This document shows positions 8,483 to 17,613 of a stretch of DNA of 64,000 nt, piece after piece. Positions within the stretch are counted from its first letter, which is position 1. Each line of letters opens with the position of its first letter. The notes below the pieces were generated by a model. That model was not told where the DNA came from. It searched no databases and saw only the letters and a list, made by a program, of their open reading frames with translations. The position numbers and the translations under genes were made by a program. The DNA is from Methylorubrum salsuginis (lineage in GTDB: Bacteria; Pseudomonadota; Alphaproteobacteria; Rhizobiales; Beijerinckiaceae): the NCBI RefSeq assembly GCF_900114375.1, contig NZ_FOSV01000004.1, positions 62,001 through 126,000 of the forward strand, written 5' to 3'.

Positions 8483-11400
8483 ATGAACGCCATCCTGATC
8501 AAGCTGTTCGCGACCGCGCTGACGCTGAGCCAGGTCACGACGCGGCCCGATGCCGTGCGCACGCAATTCGACCCGGGCAAGGACGGGCCGGAGGTGGTGC
8601 GCATCCTGCGCGACGGCTGCGCGCATATGCGCAAGAGCTTCGACATCGAGGACATCAACCTCGACGAGCTGATCTCCACCGCCATGGAGGACCCGAGCGC
8701 GGTCGCGGGCGACAACGCGCCCAAGATCCTGCACGGGCTCGATCTCAACGAGCTGAACACGAGCTACAAGCAGTTCTGCAAGGGCGAGAACCCGGCCAAT
8801 TCCCCGTTCGAGGCCGGGGCGGTGATCGCGTTCTACAACAACGCCGTGAAGGACCTGCCCTCGGCGGAAGCCTTGCGCGACATCAAGCTCGCCAGCGCCA
8901 GCGTGATCCTCGATGCCGCCGGAAAGCCCTATTCCGAGACCTTCGAGCCGAACGGGCGCCGCCTCGTCGTGCCGATCGAGGGCATCCCCGAATTGGTGCA
9001 GAAGGCCTTCGTCGCGGCCGAGGACAAACGCTTCTACCAGCACCACGGCATCGACGAGCGCGGCGTGATCCGCGCCTTCGTCGGCAACCTCGCCTCGCCG
9101 GGGCGCCCGGCCGGCGGCTCGACCATCACGCAGCAGGTGGTCAAGAACCTCTCGGTCGGCGACGACGTCACCTACGAGCGCAAGATCCGCGAGATGATCG
9201 TGGCCTCGCGCCTGGAGCGCATCCAGACCAAGCCCAAAATCCTCGGGCTCTACCTCAACGGCATCTATCTCGGGCGCGGCGCCTACGGCATCGAGATGGC
9301 GGCGCGCTCGTGGTTCGGGAAGTCGGTCGGCGCACTCACCGTGCCGGAGGCCGCGCTGCTCGCAGGCCTGCCCAAGGGCCCGAACTACTACAGCCCCGAC
9401 AAGTACCCCGACCGCGCCCGCGAGCGCCGCGCCTACGTGCTGACCCGCATGAAGGAGGACGGCGCGATCACCGAGGAGCAGATGAACGCGGCGCTGAAGA
9501 GCGATCTCGGCATCAAGCCCCCGGACACGGCGCGACGCGATTCCGGCTTCTACCTCGTCGATCACTTGGCGCGGGAATCCCGCACCTTCGCCGGTCTCGA
9601 ATCGCTGACGAACGCCTCCTACACGGTCCACGCCACGGTCAATGCCGGGCTTCAGAGCGCCGTCGAGGGCGCGATCCAGGAAGGCCTTTCGACCTACGAA
9701 CGCGGCACCGGCCGCGCCCGTTACGAGGGGCCGGAACTGAACCTCGCCGACGCGGTGAAGCGCTTCGAGACCGCCGCCCCGGCGCCGGAGCCGGCTGCCG
9801 AAGCCGCGCCCGCGGTGCCGCTGCCCAAGGGGGTGAAGGGCGCCAAGGCCCTGCCGGTGCCGAAGGCGCCGGCGCAAAAACCCGCATGGCAGCGCGCCCT
9901 GGAGACGGCCCGCGCCCCGCTCTACGATCTGCGCTGGCCGCTCGCGGTCGTGCTTCAGACCGGCAAGAACGGCATCCGGGTCGGCCTGCCCGACGGCCGC
10001 ATCGCCAGTCTCGACCCCGGCCCGGCCCGCGCAAAACTTCAGCTCTACGATGCCGTGCGGGTGCGCCTGCGCGAGGGCAAGGGCAGCCTGCGCGCCGACC
10101 TTCGCGTGCGCCCGTCCGTCCAGGGCGCCGCCATCGTTCTAGAGAACAAGACCGGAAAGATCCTGGCGATGACCGGGGGCTTTTCCTACCCCCTGAGCCA
10201 GCTCAACCGGGTGACGCAGACCGTGCGCCAGCCGGGTTCGACCCTGAAGCCGCTGACCTATCTGGCCGCGCTGAACGCCGGCCTCCAGCCCAACACCCTG
10301 GTGATGGACGCCCCCGTGACCCTGCCGCCCATCGGCGGCATCGGCGCCTCGTGGTCGCCCAAGAACTACGACGGCGGCGGCTCGGGCGCGACGACGATCC
10401 GGCGCGGCCTGGAATTCTCCAAGAACCTCGTCACCGCCCGCCTGCTGGAGGGCGGCATCGCCAAGAGCGCGCCGCAGAGCCTGCAACGGGTCTGCGACAT
10501 CGCGCTGGAGGCCCAACTCTACGCCGAGTGCGAGCGCTACTATCCCTTCGTGCTCGGCGCGCAGCCGGTGCGGATGATCGATCTGGCGAGCTTCTACGCC
10601 GCCATCGCCAACGAGGGCGCGCGGCCTTCCGCCTACGCGCTGGAATCGATCGAGCGCGACGGCAAGCCGGTCTATGCCCGGCCCGCCAAGGCGCCCGTGC
10701 GGATCGGCTCGGCGGATCGCGTCGCGTTCTACCAGCTCAAGACCATGCTCCAGGGCGTGACCCAGCACGGCACCGCCGCGGCCCTGTCCGGCGTCTCGGC
10801 CTACGTGGCGGGCAAGACCGGCACCTCGGAGAACGAGAACGACGCGTGGTTCGCGGGCTTCTCCAACGAGATCACGGTCGTGGTCTGGGCCGGCTACGAC
10901 AACGCCGACGGCGTGCGCAAGACGCTCGGTCGCGGCCAGACCGGCGGCCATGTCGCGGTGCCGATCGCGCGGGCGATCTTCCAGGCCGCCTGGGCCAACG
11001 GCGTGCCGCGCACGCCGCTCGCGCCCCCCTCGCCGGAGGCCAAGGCGTATATCGCCGACCTGCCGATCGAGCCCCGCAGCGGCCAGCGGGTGGCGGGCGG
11101 CGGCTTCATCGAGCATTTCCGCCTCAAGGACGGGCGCGTGTCCGACACCCAATACGCGCTGGTGCCCCGCGAGACGATGTACGCCATGCGGCCGGATTCC
11201 GAGGACGGCGACGGGGCCGGCGCCGAGGACGGGGCGGATGTGGCCGGCGACATCCTCGGCAACCTGATGGGCGGCGGACGGCGCGACGGCTACGATCCGT
11301 TCGGCCGCGACCGGCCGGACGCGGATCCGCGCTATGCCGACCCGCGCTCGTCCGATCGCACCGCCGATCCCTGGGGCCGCCGCGACGCCCGTGAGGCCGA

Positions 11401-11542
11401 AAGCCCCTGGCCCGGCCGCGACCGCTACGGACAGGCCAATCCCTCGCCGTTCGGCTCCTCGCCCTTCGAGGACGAGCAGCCGCGGGCGCGCCAGCGCCGC
11501 CGCGATCCCGACTACCTGTTCGGCGACGACCCGCGCTACTGA
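8483..11542 (+). CDS. Bifunctional class A penicillin-binding protein
   Basis: This 1019-residue protein carries a GT51 glycosyltransferase domain (EDKRFYQHHGID from residue 180, GGSTITQQ near 211, NGIYLGRGAYGIEMAA near 257) and a transpeptidase domain with PGSTLKP (active Ser near 585), SKN and AGKTGTSEN (near 778). It polymerises and crosslinks peptidoglycan on the periplasmic side. It is odd in having about 130 residues before the GT domain that I do not recognise, with only a weak N-terminal hydrophobic stretch as anchor, an Ala/Pro-rich insert near residues 430-470, and a charged Asp/Arg/Pro-rich C-terminal tail. It stands alone between repeat C and an exported protein. Confidence 0.92.
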   Translation: MNAILIKLFATALTLSQVTTRPDAVRTQFDPGKDGPEVVRILRDGCAHMRKSFDIEDINLDELISTAMEDPSAVAGDNAPKILHGLDLNELNTSYKQFCKGENPANSPFEAGAVIAFYNNAVKDLPSAEALRDIKLASASVILDAAGKPYSETFEPNGRRLVVPIEGIPELVQKAFVAAEDKRFYQHHGIDERGVIRAFVGNLASPGRPAGGSTITQQVVKNLSVGDDVTYERKIREMIVASRLERIQTKPKILGLYLNGIYLGRGAYGIEMAARSWFGKSVGALTVPEAALLAGLPKGPNYYSPDKYPDRARERRAYVLTRMKEDGAITEEQMNAALKSDLGIKPPDTARRDSGFYLVDHLARESRTFAGLESLTNASYTVHATVNAGLQSAVEGAIQEGLSTYERGTGRARYEGPELNLADAVKRFETAAPAPEPAAEAAPAVPLPKGVKGAKALPVPKAPAQKPAWQRALETARAPLYDLRWPLAVVLQTGKNGIRVGLPDGRIASLDPGPARAKLQLYDAVRVRLREGKGSLRADLRVRPSVQGAAIVLENKTGKILAMTGGFSYPLSQLNRVTQTVRQPGSTLKPLTYLAALNAGLQPNTLVMDAPVTLPPIGGIGASWSPKNYDGGGSGATTIRRGLEFSKNLVTARLLEGGIAKSAPQSLQRVCDIALEAQLYAECERYYPFVLGAQPVRMIDLASFYAAIANEGARPSAYALESIERDGKPVYARPAKAPVRIGSADRVAFYQLKTMLQGVTQHGTAAALSGVSAYVAGKTGTSENENDAWFAGFSNEITVVVWAGYDNADGVRKTLGRGQTGGHVAVPIARAIFQAAWANGVPRTPLAPPSPEAKAYIADLPIEPRSGQRVAGGGFIEHFRLKDGRVSDTQYALVPRETMYAMRPDSEDGDGAGAEDGADVAGDILGNLMGGGRRDGYDPFGRDRPDADPRYADPRSSDRTADPWGRRDAREAESPWPGRDRYGQANPSPFGSSPFEDEQPRARQRRRDPDYLFGDDPRY

Positions 11543-11585
11543 CGCGGGCCTTCTCCTCATCCCTGTCGTCTTCCCGAGGTCCGCT

Positions 11586-12656
11586 GTGCCCAGGCATTAC
11601 CCGGCCACCCTGTTCGTCGCCCTCGCTCTGGCCGGTCCGGCCCTCGCCCAGGAGGCGCCCAAGGAGCCCGTCAAGGAGCCCGCGAAGCCGGCGGCCGTCT
11701 CCGACCGGGTGAAGGACGTGGCGGCGCTCAGCCCCACGGACGCGGCAACGCTCAAGCCCGGCACGGTGCTGTTCCGCGATTCCCGCGAGAACGCCTCGAC
11801 CAATCCCGAGAACGGCCTGATCGCGTTCGAGGCCTGGAAGAAGGCCCGGCCCCAGGAGGCCGCCGCCCTCTCGCCCTGGCCCGGCTACACCGAGCCGGAC
11901 TACGCCCAGACCCTCAACGGCGTGACCAAGCAGCGCCACGAGACCCTCAAGGTCTACGTCGCGGAAGGGCGCTTCGTGGTGGCCAAGCCCCCGTCGGCCA
12001 TCGATCTTTCTGCCTATGCCAACCTCGACTTCCTGGCCAGGATGGACCCGGTGATCCGCCACAAGCGGCTGGAGCCCGCGGACGCCACGCCGACCAAGGA
12101 CCCGGCCGCCGCCTTCGCCAAGCGCCCCGACCGGCCCTGGTGCGGCGCGGGCGGCGCCTGCATCGAGTCGCGCTACGATCTCGAAGGCAAGCTGCCGCTC
12201 GGCGTGAAGCTCGCCAACAAGCTCGAACTGGGGTCCTCCAAGAAGGTCGCCGAGTTCGTCTCGTTCCAGAGCGAGCTGCGGGTGCTGCCGCCGGCCGAGG
12301 CCGCGAACCTGTCTGCGCTGACCCGCATCGAGACCCCGGTGGCGGGCGGGCTCGAACAGACGATCTTCTGGGTCAACCAGATCCTGCGCTTCGGCAAGTT
12401 CCTGGCGGTGATGCAGCCCGCACCCAACGACCCGAACCGGACGGTGGTGACGACCTACATGGCGCTCGCCATCAAGGCCGACGTGCTCGACCGCAAGCAG
12501 GAATACGCCCGGGTGCCGGTGCTCAAGAACCTGCTGCCGGTGCAGGTGTTGATGGGCAATTCCTCGTTCAACACCGGCTCCTCGATCAGCGCGGGCGTGC
12601 CGACCTACGCCCGCAACCGCATCGTCGCCTTCGCCGACGCGCTGGCCAAGAACTGA
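11586..12656 (+). CDS. Exported protein of unknown function, 356 aa
   Basis: The start is a GTG at 11586 preceded by CGAGGT 6-10 bases upstream; the open frame further upstream is a shadow of the PBP gene. The first 23 residues (VPRHYPATLFVALALAGPA, then LAQ) form a cleavable signal peptide. The mature protein begins with a Lys/Pro/Glu-rich stretch and then a long mixed region with the motifs DRPWCGAGGACIESRYDLEG, FWVNQILRFGKFLAVMQ and a C-terminal GNSSFNTGSSISAGVPTYAR. The two cysteines in CGAGGAC could pair. I know no function. It lies 43 bp after the PBP gene and 8 bp before the ModE-like gene, so all three may be cotranscribed. Confidence 0.75.
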   Translation: MPRHYPATLFVALALAGPALAQEAPKEPVKEPAKPAAVSDRVKDVAALSPTDAATLKPGTVLFRDSRENASTNPENGLIAFEAWKKARPQEAAALSPWPGYTEPDYAQTLNGVTKQRHETLKVYVAEGRFVVAKPPSAIDLSAYANLDFLARMDPVIRHKRLEPADATPTKDPAAAFAKRPDRPWCGAGGACIESRYDLEGKLPLGVKLANKLELGSSKKVAEFVSFQSELRVLPPAEAANLSALTRIETPVAGGLEQTIFWVNQILRFGKFLAVMQPAPNDPNRTVVTTYMALAIKADVLDRKQEYARVPVLKNLLPVQVLMGNSSFNTGSSISAGVPTYARNRIVAFADALAKN

Positions 12657-12664
12657 GCGCGTCC

Positions 12665-13024
12665 GTGGCGCGCCTGAGCATCCGCGTCGATCTCGGGCCC
12701 GACCACCGGCTCGGCCCCGGCAAGGTGCGGCTGTTGGAGGCCATCGCCGAACACGGTTCGATCACGGCAGGCGCACGGGCGCTCGGCATGTCCTACCGGC
12801 GCGCCTGGATGCTGGTGGAGGCGATGAACCGCGGCTTCGGCGCCGCGCTCGTCGAATCCCAGGCCGGCGGCCGGGCCGGCGGCGGGGCGCGGCTCTCCGC
12901 GCTCGGGGCGGAGGTGGTCGAAGCCTACCGGGCGGTCGAGCGGGCGGCGCAGGAGGCCGCGGCGCCGGCCCTGCATCGCCTCGCGGCGCGCTGCCCGGAG
13001 GGCGCGCCGCCCACGAAAACGTGA
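12665..13024 (+). CDS. ModE-type winged-helix transcriptional regulator
   Basis: The 119-residue protein is the N-terminal DNA-binding domain type of ModE: LGPGKVRLLEAIAEHGSIT, then AGARALGMSYRRAWMLVEAM (the recognition helix) and GGRAGGGARLSALG. There is no C-terminal molbindin (TOBE) domain, so molybdate sensing as in E. coli ModE is not expected from this protein itself. The GTG at 12665 lies 8 bp after the preceding gene. A strong terminator follows about 95 bp downstream. No molybdate transporter genes are in the window, so the target is unknown. Confidence 0.85.
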   Translation: MARLSIRVDLGPDHRLGPGKVRLLEAIAEHGSITAGARALGMSYRRAWMLVEAMNRGFGAALVESQAGGRAGGGARLSALGAEVVEAYRAVERAAQEAAAPALHRLAARCPEGAPPTKT

Positions 13025-13119
13025 GAAATCGTGCCGGATGTCATCCCGAACGGTGGACGTGAGATGGTATATTGCATACCTTGCCCGGACTCGTTCCTGA
13101 GACCGCGAGCACCTCGACC

Positions 13120-13157
13120 GGCGCGCCCCACCCTGGGCGCGCCGTTTTTGTTTTTTT
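13120..13157 (+). terminator. Intrinsic terminator
   Basis: A 9-bp stem GGCGCGCCC/GGGCGCGCC (13120-13128, 13135-13143) is followed by GTTTTTGTTTTTTT. It ends the ModE transcript or a short RNA starting in the 95 bp before it; that stretch also contains a small inverted repeat GGTAT-N5-ATACC. Confidence 0.85.
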
Positions 13158-13220
13158 GCTGAAGGGGTTGGCTGATCACCTCTCTCTGTCGGCCCCTCGC
13201 ATTTGAAGGCGAACAGAAAT

Positions 13221-13270
13221 GGGGCGCTTCTCCTCACCCTTGTGGGGAGGGGAGCCGCGCCAGCGCGGCC
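13221..13270. repeat. Dispersed repeat family C, copy 2
   Basis: It contains TCTCCTCACCCTTGTGGGGA followed by GGGGAGCC and a small hairpin GCCGCG/CGCGGC. It matches the end motif of copies 1 and 3, and lies just downstream of the small membrane protein gene on the minus strand. Confidence 0.55.
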
Positions 13271-13292
13271 GGACCGTAGGGCCAAATGAAGA

Positions 13293-13475
13293 TTAGTCCG
13301 GCTGGAGCCAGGGCAGGCCCGTCGTGACCAGCAGGGTCAGCCCGGCGGCGAAGAGGGCCGCGCCGAGGCTCGTCTCGAACGGGTGATCGTAGCCGACCCG
13401 TTCGAGGACGGAGCCGGCCGAGGCGATGGCCAGGCCGATGCCAAGGGGGAAGAGGGCGGTGGGCAGCGTGCTCAT
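13293..13475 (-). CDS. Small membrane protein, 60 aa
   Basis: Two hydrophobic segments are visible: residues 3-20 (TLPTALFPLGIGLAIASA) and 38-56 (GAALFAAGLTLLVTTGLPW), joined by the loop LERVGYDHPFET. It looks like a two-helix inner-membrane hairpin. I do not recognise a family. Its neighbours give no hint of function. The reading frame is GC3-biased as in real genes here, but the short length keeps confidence moderate. Confidence 0.55.
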   Translation of the reverse strand: MSTLPTALFPLGIGLAIASAGSVLERVGYDHPFETSLGAALFAAGLTLLVTTGLPWLQPD

Positions 13476-13578
13476 GGGCCGACCCTACGCCGCCTCGCTT
13501 GCGCGGGCATGGCGCGGATCGTCGCCCTCGGCGCGAAGGTCGCAAAGGTTCCCTGATGCGACCGATTTTTTTAAGGTT

Positions 13579-13953
13579 CTATCCCTCCTGGGACGGCACG
13601 GCGATGCGCGGCGTCTGCTGGTGCTGCACCACGCGCCATTCCTCGTGCGACAGGCGGCGATAGGTCGAGGTGCAATGGGCCTCGTAGGTCTCGTCCCCGC
13701 GCGTGGCCTTCACGCCGTAGGCGATGACGATCAGGCCCTCCTGCGGCCGGGCGATGCGGCCGTCCGCGATGGCGACCTCGTCCCAGCGCGGGGTGTCGGC
13801 CACCGCCGCGATCGCCTCGGCGCCGCCGAGCACGTAGGGCGGGTGCGGCAGCGCCATCAGGCACGCGTCGTCGACGAGTTCCCGGTAGCGGTCGGCGCCG
13901 CCCTGCCACAGACTCTTTTCGAACGACCAGACGCGATCATCGTCCACTTCCAC
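13579..13953 (-). CDS. NTF2-like / DUF4440-type small protein
   Basis: The 124-residue protein fits the cone-shaped NTF2-like fold: an N-terminal helix (VWSFEKSLWQGGADRYRELV), the middle motif LMALPHPPYVLGGAEAIAAV, then beta strands (GLIVIAYGVKAT, THE pattern YEAHCTSTYRR) ending WRVVQHQQTPR. The last motif is typical of DUF4440 proteins, which are ketosteroid-isomerase-like and often without assigned reaction. I chose the GTG at 13953; a second GTG at 13947 is equally possible, and the longer open frame upstream has no domain similarity. Confidence 0.7.
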   Translation of the reverse strand: MEVDDDRVWSFEKSLWQGGADRYRELVDDACLMALPHPPYVLGGAEAIAAVADTPRWDEVAIADGRIARPQEGLIVIAYGVKATRGDETYEAHCTSTYRRLSHEEWRVVQHQQTPRIAVPSQEG

Positions 13954-14365
13954 TCTCCCATGCCAGAGGCGCGACGGGAGAAGACGCGCCCGCGCCGATC
14001 GTTCCGGCGGCAGGCGATGCGGCGGCGGGTGCCGAGCGCATTCCGGCGAAGCGGACACCGGGTCGCAAGAAGACGCGTCAGGACCAGAGCGGAGAGCCGC
14101 AGCGGGATCGCGACGGAAACGGGCGCGACGCCGTGCCCGGATGCTCGGTGAGCGGATCCTGCGGCGTGGGCGGTCGTTGACCGTCGCCCGTGGCACTCCC
14201 ATCTCTGGCCCGCGCCGATCGCGATCCTGTCGCGGCATCGCGCCCGTTGACGTTTCCCATCGCCGCGGTCGAGCCGTTCCGGCTCCCGTGTGCGAGCGCG
14301 CCGGCTGCCGTGTTCGCCCCGTTCACGAGCGGCCGGCGCGTCCCGCCCCCTTCCGGAGAGGATGC
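13954..14365. other. Intergenic spacer, about 410 bp
   Basis: This gap between two divergent genes holds no gene I can support. Several frames stay open only because of the GC content. TTGACG motifs at 14179 and 14248 could be -35 elements for the plus-strand VOC gene, but no convincing -10 follows. A GGAGAG ribosome binding site lies at 14355-14360. Confidence 0.5.
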
Positions 14366-14740
14366 ATGTTCACGCATGTCATGATCGGCAGCAACGATCT
14401 GGAGCGGGCCCGCGGCTTCTACGACGCCACCTTCGCCGCCTTGGGCGGCGAGCCCGGCGCGATGGATGCCAGAGGCCGGCTGATCTACGTCCATGAGGGC
14501 GGTCGGCTGATGATCACGACGCCGATCGACGGCAAGCCGGCGACCGCGGCCAATGGCGGGACGATCGGCATCATGGCCGCGAGCCCTGACCAGGTCCGCG
14601 CGTGGCATGCGGCCGGGACCGCGCAGGGCGGCACCGCGATCGAGAGCCCGCCCACCGAGCGCCCGAACGGGTCCTTCGTTGCCTATCTTCGGGATCCCGA
14701 CGGGAACAAGCTCACTGCCCGGACGGCGCCGACGCGCTAA
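14366..14740 (+). CDS. VOC (glyoxalase/bleomycin-resistance) superfamily protein
   Basis: The 124-residue protein has one VOC module: MFTHVMIGSNDLERARGFYD at the start with the first metal-ligand position (His), the middle strand GRLMITTPIDGKPA, and the closing strand FVAYLRDPDGNKLTA, the classic VOC ending. Related proteins are dioxygenase- or glyoxalase-like metal enzymes or dimeric binding proteins; the substrate cannot be told. GGAGAG lies six bases before the ATG. The stop codon overlaps the first base of a family A repeat. Confidence 0.85.
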   Translation: MFTHVMIGSNDLERARGFYDATFAALGGEPGAMDARGRLIYVHEGGRLMITTPIDGKPATAANGGTIGIMAASPDQVRAWHAAGTAQGGTAIESPPTERPNGSFVAYLRDPDGNKLTARTAPTR

Positions 14741-14849
14741 GGATCGTCCGGGATATCGGATCCAGGACGATCCTCTACGCCCTGGTCTCGCATCGTCTTT
14801 TTCCGAAAGCCGGAGGACCGCCCCGGATCACCGGATCCGGGGCGGTCCT
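14740..14849. repeat. Dispersed repeat family A, copy 2
   Basis: Left hairpin at 14740-14774 (AGGATCGTCC and GGACGATCCT as outer arms), then a half unit GCATCGTCTTTTTCCGAAAG (14790-14809), then a perfect 16-bp hairpin at 14814-14829/14834-14849 with loop ACCG. It sits between the convergent VOC and outer-membrane protein genes and may also stop transcription, although no T-tract follows. Confidence 0.75.
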
Positions 14850-14862
14850 CTGCGCGGTCGTG

Positions 14863-15768
14863 TCAGTACGAGCCGAACTTGTAGTTCAGGCCGGCGCGGA
14901 CGATGTTGCCCTCGGTGCGAATCTTGGCGAGGGACGACGGCCCATCACCCGCGGCATCGACCGGAGCGACGACGCCGAAGTCGACGAGGGTGCGGCTGCC
15001 GAGGTCGTAGTGGAGATACTCGACCTTGAGCGTGATGGCGTTGGCCCTGAAGAAGTTCAGGACGCTGTCGGTCGGCAGGGCGTACTCAATGCCGCCGCCA
15101 TAGGCATAACCCGTCTGCATCTTGCGATGGCGCGTGGTGATGCTGTTGCGTTCCACGCCGTCGCCGCCGGGGCTGTTGTCGGTGGACGTCCCGGTGAAGG
15201 TGAACCGGTCATCGGTCTGGCCGTAAGCGAAGCCGCCGGTGCCGTAGACCAGAACGCGATCCCAGGCATAGCCCAGGCGCCCGCGGACCGTGCCGAGGAA
15301 GCTGAGCTGCTTCGTCGCCGTGACCGCGGAAGCCTCGGTGACGGTCCCCGGCGGGAAGCCTCCGTCGGCGCTTTCATCGACGAGGAACGTGCTGCTGCGC
15401 CGACGCTTCAGGTCGGTGTACTGGGCATCGGCTTCGAAACCGACGACCAGACCGGAACCGGGCGTGAGCTGATAGTTGTATCCGATCTGCGCGCCGCCGG
15501 TGAAGCCGCCTGCATCGAACTTCTGGCGAGCGAGACCCAGACCGTTGATGACGGCCGACGCCTCCAGATCGGTCGGATCCAGGGCTCGGGTCGTGAGACG
15601 ATCGTTGCTCCAGGCATAGCCCGCGTTGAAGCCGGCATAGATCCCGGTCCACGTGAAGACGGGAACCGGGGTGAAGACGGGAGGAGCCGCCCGACGGGGC
15701 AGGTCGGCGGCCGAGGCGGCCAGGGTCAGTGCAGTATAGGAGACCAGCCCCAGGATGACGGCTTTCAT
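14863..15768 (-). CDS. Outer-membrane beta-barrel protein (Omp25/Omp31 type)
   Basis: The 301-residue precursor starts MKAVILGLVSYTALTLAASA (signal peptide), then ADLPRRAAPPVFTPVPVFTW, and TGIYAGFNAGYAWSND, the standard opening of rhizobial/Brucella Omp25-Omp31 proteins. Alternating strands with GAQIGYNYQLTPGSGLVVGF, LGTVRGRLGYAWDRVLVYGT and the C-terminal VRAGLNYKFGSY, ending in an aromatic residue, indicate an eight-stranded barrel. Such proteins are structural or weakly porin-like. The ATG at 15768 is fixed by the signal peptide; the longer open frame is not used. Confidence 0.9.
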   Translation of the reverse strand: MKAVILGLVSYTALTLAASAADLPRRAAPPVFTPVPVFTWTGIYAGFNAGYAWSNDRLTTRALDPTDLEASAVINGLGLARQKFDAGGFTGGAQIGYNYQLTPGSGLVVGFEADAQYTDLKRRRSSTFLVDESADGGFPPGTVTEASAVTATKQLSFLGTVRGRLGYAWDRVLVYGTGGFAYGQTDDRFTFTGTSTDNSPGGDGVERNSITTRHRKMQTGYAYGGGIEYALPTDSVLNFFRANAITLKVEYLHYDLGSRTLVDFGVVAPVDAAGDGPSSLAKIRTEGNIVRAGLNYKFGSY

Positions 15769-15954
15769 TGTACGAGCCCGTTTTTGGTGTTGAAGCGTGG
15801 CTGTCGTACCGGATCGTATATCGGACTGTCTATGCTTTACCTGCAACACCGCTCCCGAAGGTCGGTCCGGCATCCGCACAATTTTTGCGAAGGTTTTTCT
15901 GTCGAGTTCGCATGATAGCGCAGATCTCGACAGGGCTAGGTGCAACAAATTTTT

Positions 15955-16066
15955 AATACCAATCGGCGATGATCATGAGTCATCGCCGATTGCCCCCCGC
16001 GACGGCGGGGCGGCGGGCGTCCGCCGGACGCACGGAACAGGGCCATCGGTCCGGTTCCGTGTTGCT
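15955..16066. repeat. Dispersed repeat family B, copy 1 (MITE-like)
   Basis: It begins AATACCAATCGGCGATGATC with the palindrome ATCGGCGATGA/TCATCGCCGAT, then a G/C-rich middle (GCGACGGCGGGGCGGCGGGC) and CACGGAAC...GGTTCCGTG as a closing hairpin. It matches 48266-48382 nearly base for base. The right end (TTGCTTG) is less well kept than in that copy. Confidence 0.85.
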
Positions 16067-16238
16067 TGTTGTAAGGGGTTGGGTGCGGGCGGCGGATGGC
16101 AGCGTCCCGGAATCGTCCCTGACGATCCTCTTGCGGTGCGCGCAGGGCTACGGCCGCAGTCTGGTGGACCGCAGGTGACGTGCCGACCTTCGGACCGAGC
16201 GGCCGCGTGGCCTCGGTCGGTTCGCCTCGACCCGAACG

Positions 16239-16269
16239 AAAAAAGCCGCCACGTCTGCGCGGCGGCTTT
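16239..16269 (-). terminator. Intrinsic terminator of rpmG
   Basis: Read on the minus strand, AAAGCCGCC and GGCGGCTTT form a stem that ends in TTTTTT, 35 bp after the rpmG stop. Confidence 0.85.
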
Positions 16270-16303
16270 CGTTCGTCAAAGCGCTGACTTGGTGTCGGAT
16301 CGC

Positions 16304-16471
16304 TTACTTGATCTTGGCTTCCTTGAACTCCACGTGCTTGCGGGCGACCGGGTCATACTTCTTCATGACCATCTTCTCGGTCTGCGTGCGCGAGTTCTTC
16401 TTCGTGACGTAGAAGTAGCCCGTGTCGGCGGTCGAAACGAGGCGGATCTTGACGGTGACGGCCTTGGCCAT
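16304..16471 (-). CDS. rpmG: 50S ribosomal protein L33
   Basis: The 55-residue sequence [20 protein letters not shown], then YVTKKNSR and [12 protein letters not shown], is a clear bacterial L33 of the same length as the E. coli protein. It lacks the CXXC pairs of zinc-binding L33, so it is the zinc-free form. L33 sits near the E-site of the large subunit. The gene diverges from yebC with 257 bp between them and has its own terminator. Confidence 0.96.
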   Translation of the reverse strand: MAKAVTVKIRLVSTADTGYFYVTKKNSRTQTEKMVMKKYDPVARKHVEFKEAKIK

Positions 16472-16728
16472 GGCTGGCGCTCCCAATGCGGGTTGTCGGA
16501 CACGATTCGCGATCGTGGCGGCGCCCACGCGAAACGCAAAAGGCCGGGACACCCCGGCCGAATTCCGCGGGGTGAATGCCTGACGGGCCTCGGTTCGTCA
16601 AGCCGATGCGTTGCCTACGGACCGGGCTGCGCCTTATAAGCGGCGCTCCCGACACACCTGCCGAGCGCGGCGTCGAGGATCCCGGCCTGCGGGAGCCCTC
16701 CGCCCCGGCAAACCGAAAAGGTCCCGCC

Positions 16729-17475
16729 ATGGCCGGGCATTCCCAGTTCAAGAACATCATGCACCGCAAGGGCCGCGTCGACGCGGTCCGCTCGAAGCTG
16801 TTCAGCAAGCTCGCCCGCGAAATCACCGTGGCGGCCAAGCTCGGCACGCCCGATCCGGCGATGAACCCGCGCCTGCGCGCCGCCGTGCTCGCGGCGCGGG
16901 CCGAGAACATGCCCAAGGACAACATCGAGCGCGCCATCAAGAAGGCGACCGGCGGCGAGGGCGAGAACTACGAGGAGATCCGCTACGAGGGCTACGGCCC
17001 CGGCGGCGCCGCGCTGATCGTCGAGGCGCAGACCGACAACCGCAACCGCACGGCCTCCGACGTGCGCTCGGCCTTCACCAAGTCCGGCGGCAGCCTCGCC
17101 GAGACCGGCGCGGTCGCCTTCATGTTCGACCGGGTCGGCGTGATCGCCTTCCCGCCCGAGGTCGCCGACGCCGACACGATGCTGGAAGCCGCCATCGAAG
17201 CGGGTGCCGACGACGTGCGCTCCGATGCGGACGGCCACGAGGTCACCTGCGCCCAGGAGGCCTACGGCGAGGTCTCGAAGGCGCTGGAGGCCCGCTTCGG
17301 CGAGCCGCGGCGCACCGGCCTGATCTGGAAGGCGCAGAACGCGATCGATGTCGACGACGAGACCGGCGAGAAGCTGATCCGCCTCGTCGAGGTGATCGAG
17401 GACCAGGACGACGTGCAGAACGTCTACGTCAACTTCTCCCTGTCCGATGCCCTGATGGAGAAGATGGGCGCCTGA
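16729..17475 (+). CDS. yebC: YebC/PmpR-type translational/transcriptional regulator
   Basis: The 248-residue protein opens [19 protein letters not shown] and contains [20 protein letters not shown] and [20 protein letters not shown], diagnostic of the YebC/TACO1 family. These proteins act as DNA-binding regulators in some bacteria and as translation factors for proline-rich stretches in others. The length equals that of E. coli YebC (about 246). An upstream in-frame extension is not used because MAGHSQ is the universal start. The ruvC/ruvAB genes that often follow are absent here. Confidence 0.95.
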   Translation: MAGHSQFKNIMHRKGRVDAVRSKLFSKLAREITVAAKLGTPDPAMNPRLRAAVLAARAENMPKDNIERAIKKATGGEGENYEEIRYEGYGPGGAALIVEAQTDNRNRTASDVRSAFTKSGGSLAETGAVAFMFDRVGVIAFPPEVADADTMLEAAIEAGADDVRSDADGHEVTCAQEAYGEVSKALEARFGEPRRTGLIWKAQNAIDVDDETGEKLIRLVEVIEDQDDVQNVYVNFSLSDALMEKMGA

Positions 17476-17613
17476 GCGGCGCCTTCCGCCGCCAGGGCAT
17501 TTCGCGCAAGAGGATGGTGCGCAATTTGTCGCGCAGGCCCGATCCGGCCCGCGCGCTATTTCTTGCGACCGCCGCATGTCCGCGGCGCGCGCGAAGGTTC
17601 CGCCTCTCCCACG

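Larger units (their letters stand above)
15769..16303. other. Intergenic spacer, about 535 bp
   Basis: From left to right: the AT-richer promoter region of the Omp gene (15769-15955), a full copy of repeat family B (15955-16066), about 170 bp in which I see nothing, and the rpmG terminator (16239-16269). Confidence 0.6.
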
